Of a DNA stretch of 64,000 nt, positions 61,212-64,000 are shown in pieces. The notes under the pieces are model-generated. The model had not been told where the DNA came from. It saw nothing but the letters and a program-made list of their open reading frames with translations, and did no database searches. The position numbers were made by a program, and so were the translations under genes. Location of the stretch: positions 62,001 through 126,000 of the forward strand of contig CALMII010000026.1 of assembly GCA_937864115.1 (NCBI GenBank), in the 5' to 3' direction. The first letter of the stretch is position 1. Every line of letters begins with the position of its first letter. The DNA comes from an uncultured Steroidobacter sp. GTDB lineage: Bacteria > Pseudomonadota > Gammaproteobacteria > Steroidobacterales > Steroidobacteraceae.

Positions 61212-61451
61212 TCAGCGCCGGTGCAGCGCCGCGACCACGCCGGCCAGCAGGTTCTCGAAGAACTTCGGTCGATAGCTCGCGCGGTAGTCAGGCGCAGGCG
61301 CAATCGTGTCCGGCAGCCAGTCGAAGCGCGCGAACGTGGTGGCCGGTGTCGTCGCCGTCCCCTGCGGACCCGCGCGCTGAATCATCAGCGTGAGTTCGTT
61401 CAGATGCAGCAGAAACTCCGGCGACAGCGGCTGCGGCCGGCCTTCCTGCAT
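61212..61451 (-). CDS. Small hypothetical protein, possibly a C-terminal remnant
   Basis: 79 residues ending LLAGVVAALHRR, six bases beyond the ABC-F stop and convergent with it. Codon use fits the organism (FARFDWLPDTIAPAPDYRASYRPKFF contains normal residues). No family is recognised; it may be the tail of a lost gene, given the scar region upstream. Confidence 0.3.
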   Translation of the reverse strand: MQEGRPQPLSPEFLLHLNELTLMIQRAGPQGTATTPATTFARFDWLPDTIAPAPDYRASYRPKFFENLLAGVVAALHRR

Positions 61452-61683
61452 GGCCGCACCCCGTGCGCCGCTGCATGACACGGCGCACCGAGTGCGGCTG
61501 TGCTCATTGCAGGCTGCGGAGGGGTGAGGGGGTGGATTCAGCGGTGGTGGACACGCTCGGTGTGGAGTTCGCGGGCAGAACGATGCCTGACGAGTATCGT
61601 CCGGGCCGGATTTGCGGAGTCAGGGGCTTTGACCAGTCCTCCGGGGTCAACAGAAGACCCGCGATGCGAATCGGGCAGGTGGA

Positions 61684-61956
61684 TTGAAATTCCTATCCGC
61701 CAAACACAACGTGCCGATCATCGGGCAGGGCGGCATCACTTCCGCGAACGACGCACTCGAGTTCCTGATCGCGGGCGCCACCACGGTCGGCGTGGGCACC
61801 GCTCTGTTCTACGATCCGCTGGTGTGCAAGAAGATCAACGCCGGCATCGCCGACTATCTCGCGCGCCACGGCTTCAGCCGCGTCACCGACATCATCGGCA
61901 CCTCATCCGCGCATCCACCGCTCGAAGCCGCGATCACTTCCACCAAAGCCTGCTGA
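61684..61956 (+). pseudogene. pyrD: 3' fragment of pyrD (dihydroorotate dehydrogenase)
   Basis: 90 residues matching only the C-terminal third of a class 1B-type dihydroorotate dehydrogenase: VPIIGQGGITSANDALEFL, AGATTVGVGTALFYDPL, then KINAGIADYLARHG. The flavin/substrate-binding N-terminal two thirds are absent, and the first codon is only a TTG. Clearly a remnant. Confidence 0.8.
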
Positions 61957-62179
61957 GCGTCCGCGTCGGATCGCGTCGAGTCAGCAGCGGCGGCTCTCCA
62001 CCTGTTCGGGCAGGAGTGTGCGAACTCGAACAGTGCGTTCGATCGCGGACAACCGCGGGGGGAGTCGAGCGGCTACGACAGTCACCTGATCGCAAGCGCA
62101 AGTCCCCGGTTGAGCTGGCTTTTCCAACTGCTGTGCGCGTGTGCCGAGGAGTTGGCGCGACATCTGCAATGGCAGCGGC

Positions 62180-63424
62180 ATGGATCGCGACCTGTCTTCC
62201 CGCCAACGATGGAGCCCGTGGCTCAGAGCCGGCCGCAAGGTCGCTCTGGCGGCCGGCGTTCTGGCGGCGCTCGGCTGGTCAGGGCAGCGCTACCTGAGAC
62301 CCTCGATCGAGCTTGCGGATGTGCGCGTGGCCGTGGTCGAGCGCGGTCCGCTCGAAGCGACCATAGCCGCCACGGGCACGATCGTGCCTCGCTCCGAGCA
62401 GATCATCGCGAGCCCGGTCAGTGCCGCCGTTCGCTCGGTCCGCGTGTCGCTGGGAGCGGCCGTGAGCCGCGGCCAGATTCTGATGGAGCTCGATACGACG
62501 GCGTCTGCCCTCGCCCTCAGCAATCTGGAAGAGCAGCTTTCGCTCAAGAGAGCGGAACGCCGAAGCGCGGACCTTCAGCGTGTCGACGTGGTACGGCAAA
62601 CTCGCAGCCGGCGCGATCTGCTGCGCATCGATCTCGAAAGCCGCGAAGCTGCGCTGAGCCGCCTGCAGAAGCTCGGCACGACAGGCGCGGTCTCGGCATC
62701 CAACCTTCTCGAGGCCGAGCTCAACCTCAAGCGCGTGCAGGTCGAGATCGCGCAAGTGGACAAGAAGATCGTGAGCCTCGAGGCGCGGCGCGAGGCCGAT
62801 CTCGAGCGGCTTGGGCTCGAGTTGTCGATCCTGGACAAGCAGCGTGCGGATCAGGCGCGACGAGTTGCCACCTCCGCAGTCACGGCGCCCATGGACGGAA
62901 TCATCACTGACCTGGTCCGCGACGAAGGCTCTGTGGTTGCTGAAGGTCAGGCGTTGGCAACTATCGCAGCCACCGATGCGTTCCGCGTCGAAGCCGGCGT
63001 CTCCGATTTCTACGGATCCACGCTCGCACCTCAACAGCGCGTCAGGATCCGTTCGTCGACGAGCGAGTTCGCCGGCTACGTGGCGCGGATCCTGCCCACG
63101 GCCGACAGCGGACGTCTCGCGCTGTTCATCGAGCTCGATGATCCGACCGCGCCCGCCTTGCACATCAATCTGCGCGTCGATGCCGAGATCATCACCGCCG
63201 TGAAACCGGACGTGCTGAAGTTGCGCCGCGGCCCGGCGCTCGAGCGTGCCGGTGTGACCGAGCTCTTCGTGATCGAGCAGGGAAGCGCCGTGCGCACGCG
63301 CGTCCGGCTCGGTATGAGCGGACGCCAGGTCATCGAAATCATGGAGGGTCTCGAAGCCGGCGACCAGGTCATCGTCTCCGATACCTCGGCTTACGCGGGG
63401 CTCGCGGAAATTCGTGTCAGGTAA
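62180..63424 (+). CDS. HlyD/MacA-type periplasmic adaptor protein
   Basis: 414 residues. N-terminal membrane anchor (about 15-35), lipoyl-like half-motifs around the long coiled-coil hairpin (about 95-225, LEEQLSLKRAERRSADL to RLGLELSILDKQ), then beta-barrel domain (TSAVTAPMDGIITDLVRDEG). It links an inner-membrane ABC pump to an outer-membrane channel. Followed by the ATPase gene after 27 bases. Confidence 0.88.
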   Translation: MDRDLSSRQRWSPWLRAGRKVALAAGVLAALGWSGQRYLRPSIELADVRVAVVERGPLEATIAATGTIVPRSEQIIASPVSAAVRSVRVSLGAAVSRGQILMELDTTASALALSNLEEQLSLKRAERRSADLQRVDVVRQTRSRRDLLRIDLESREAALSRLQKLGTTGAVSASNLLEAELNLKRVQVEIAQVDKKIVSLEARREADLERLGLELSILDKQRADQARRVATSAVTAPMDGIITDLVRDEGSVVAEGQALATIAATDAFRVEAGVSDFYGSTLAPQQRVRIRSSTSEFAGYVARILPTADSGRLALFIELDDPTAPALHINLRVDAEIITAVKPDVLKLRRGPALERAGVTELFVIEQGSAVRTRVRLGMSGRQVIEIMEGLEAGDQVIVSDTSAYAGLAEIRVR

Positions 63425-63451
63425 TTCAGAAGTCTTCAGAGGATCGCCTTC

Positions 63452-64000
63452 ATGCCCGAACCGCTCATCGCCTTGTCCGAAGTGCAGAAAATCTACCGCA
63501 CGGATCGCATGGAAACGGTGGCGCTCCAGGCCGTCAGCCTGACGATCGACCCGGGTGAATTCGTCTCGATCATGGGACCTTCCGGCTGCGGCAAGAGCAC
63601 GCTGTTGAACGTACTCGGGCTGATCGACAAGCCGACACGAGGCGCGGTGACTTTCGCGGGACGCGCGGTGAGCGGCCTCGGCGACGCGCAGCTTGCACCG
63701 ATCCGCAACCAGGAGCTCGGCTTCGTGTTCCAGTCGTTCCACCTGATTCCGGATCTGCGCGTCATCGACAACGTCGAGCTGCCCCTGTTCTACCGCAAGG
63801 GCGCATGGCGCGAGCGGCGCAGGCTTGCGCTCGAAGCACTCGCGGTCGTCGGCCTCGCGAATCGCGTCAACCACTTCCCGACCGAGCTCTCCGGCGGCCA
63901 GCAGCAGCGCGTGGCGATCGCGCGCGCGATCGTCGGCAAGCCGAGCCTGCTGCTCGCCGACGAGCCGACCGGCAATCTCGACAGCCAGATGAGCGAAGAG
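63452..64000 (+). CDS. MacB/LolD-type ABC transporter ATP-binding protein, partial
   Basis: 183 residues to the window end. Walker [11 protein letters not shown]-loop [10 protein letters not shown], signature [14 protein letters not shown], Walker [14 protein letters not shown]. With the adaptor upstream it forms a MacAB-like tripartite exporter; the permease should follow beyond the window. Confidence 0.92.
   Translation, partial: MPEPLIALSEVQKIYRTDRMETVALQAVSLTIDPGEFVSIMGPSGCGKSTLLNVLGLIDKPTRGAVTFAGRAVSGLGDAQLAPIRNQELGFVFQSFHLIPDLRVIDNVELPLFYRKGAWRERRRLALEALAVVGLANRVNHFPTELSGGQQQRVAIARAIVGKPSLLLADEPTGNLDSQMSEE

Noticed and set aside
61500..62297. Plus-strand frame of 265 codons over the pyrD fragment
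   Set aside because: It is out of frame with the recognisable pyrD piece and has arginine-rich antisense-like composition.
1..64000. CRISPR arrays
   Set aside because: The repeated units are palindromic pairs scattered in separate gaps, not regularly spaced direct repeats.
1..64000. Insertion sequences
   Set aside because: No transposase motif or flanked inverted-repeat unit with a transposase frame was seen.

Overview
The window reads as a chromosomal stretch from a GC-rich gammaproteobacterium. The FtsY/FtsE/FtsX-RpoH, RsmD, CoaD-MutM, RpmB/RpmG-RadC and CoaBC-Dut-PyrE neighbourhoods are gammaproteobacterial. The desaturase closely resembles Pseudomonas DesA, and DUF3025, DUF4124, DUF6279 and DUF6763 proteins point the same way. 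A Steroidobacter/Nevskiales/Xanthomonadales-like organism is my inference; no 16S rRNA is present.

Layout. 1-13 kb: transport and housekeeping accessory genes (MHS-type MFS transporter, ABC-F ATPase, a membrane GGDEF/EAL protein, M15 peptidase, SDR, MgtC/DUF4010 membrane protein, HD protein) and a coupled pair of M16 peptidases. 13-31 kb: bactofilin, a sugar-dehydrogenase/dihaem lipoprotein, a GDPD-like protein with substituted metal ligands, a three-gene coupled operon headed by a membrane-anchored response regulator, a second EF-G, two lipoproteins (one a methyltransferase), a GH3 glucosidase with a LacI-type operator, and a YdbH-YdbL outer-membrane lipid-homeostasis pair. 31-36 kb: a PdsS/PdsR two-component system without its sortase, GcdH, an Mpo1-like protein and an OmpA lipoprotein. 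37-52 kb: the conserved core, rpoH-ftsX-ftsE-ftsY | rsmD-coaD | mutM | desA | rpmG-rpmB | radC | coaBC-dut | pyrE | ampG | trmB.

52.7-57.8 kb is an accessory island that starts at a tRNA-Gly(CCC) gene. It carries a TOTE-type primase-helicase, a HipBA toxin-antitoxin operon behind four operator palindromes, and a HigBA toxin-antitoxin operon. The helicase gene is damaged in two informative ways. Its primase catalytic core is missing behind a frameshift, and its 3' end now reads antisense through the tRNA. No integrase is visible.

58-64 kb: a c-type cytochrome, DUF3025, a short ABC-F ATPase, a scar region with a 3' fragment of pyrD, and the start of a MacAB/HlyD-like export operon cut by the window end.

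Throughout, intergenic spaces carry one family of short palindromic (REP-like) repeats in two subtypes whose stems differ by compensatory changes, usually as inverted pairs. A separate set of larger inverted repeats is built from short repeated words. Many genes are coupled by ATGA/GTGA overlaps: M16 pair, FtsY-FtsE, RsmD-CoaD, HipB-HipA, HigB-HigA, regulator-dehydrogenase-hydrolase, and DUF6279-methyltransferase.
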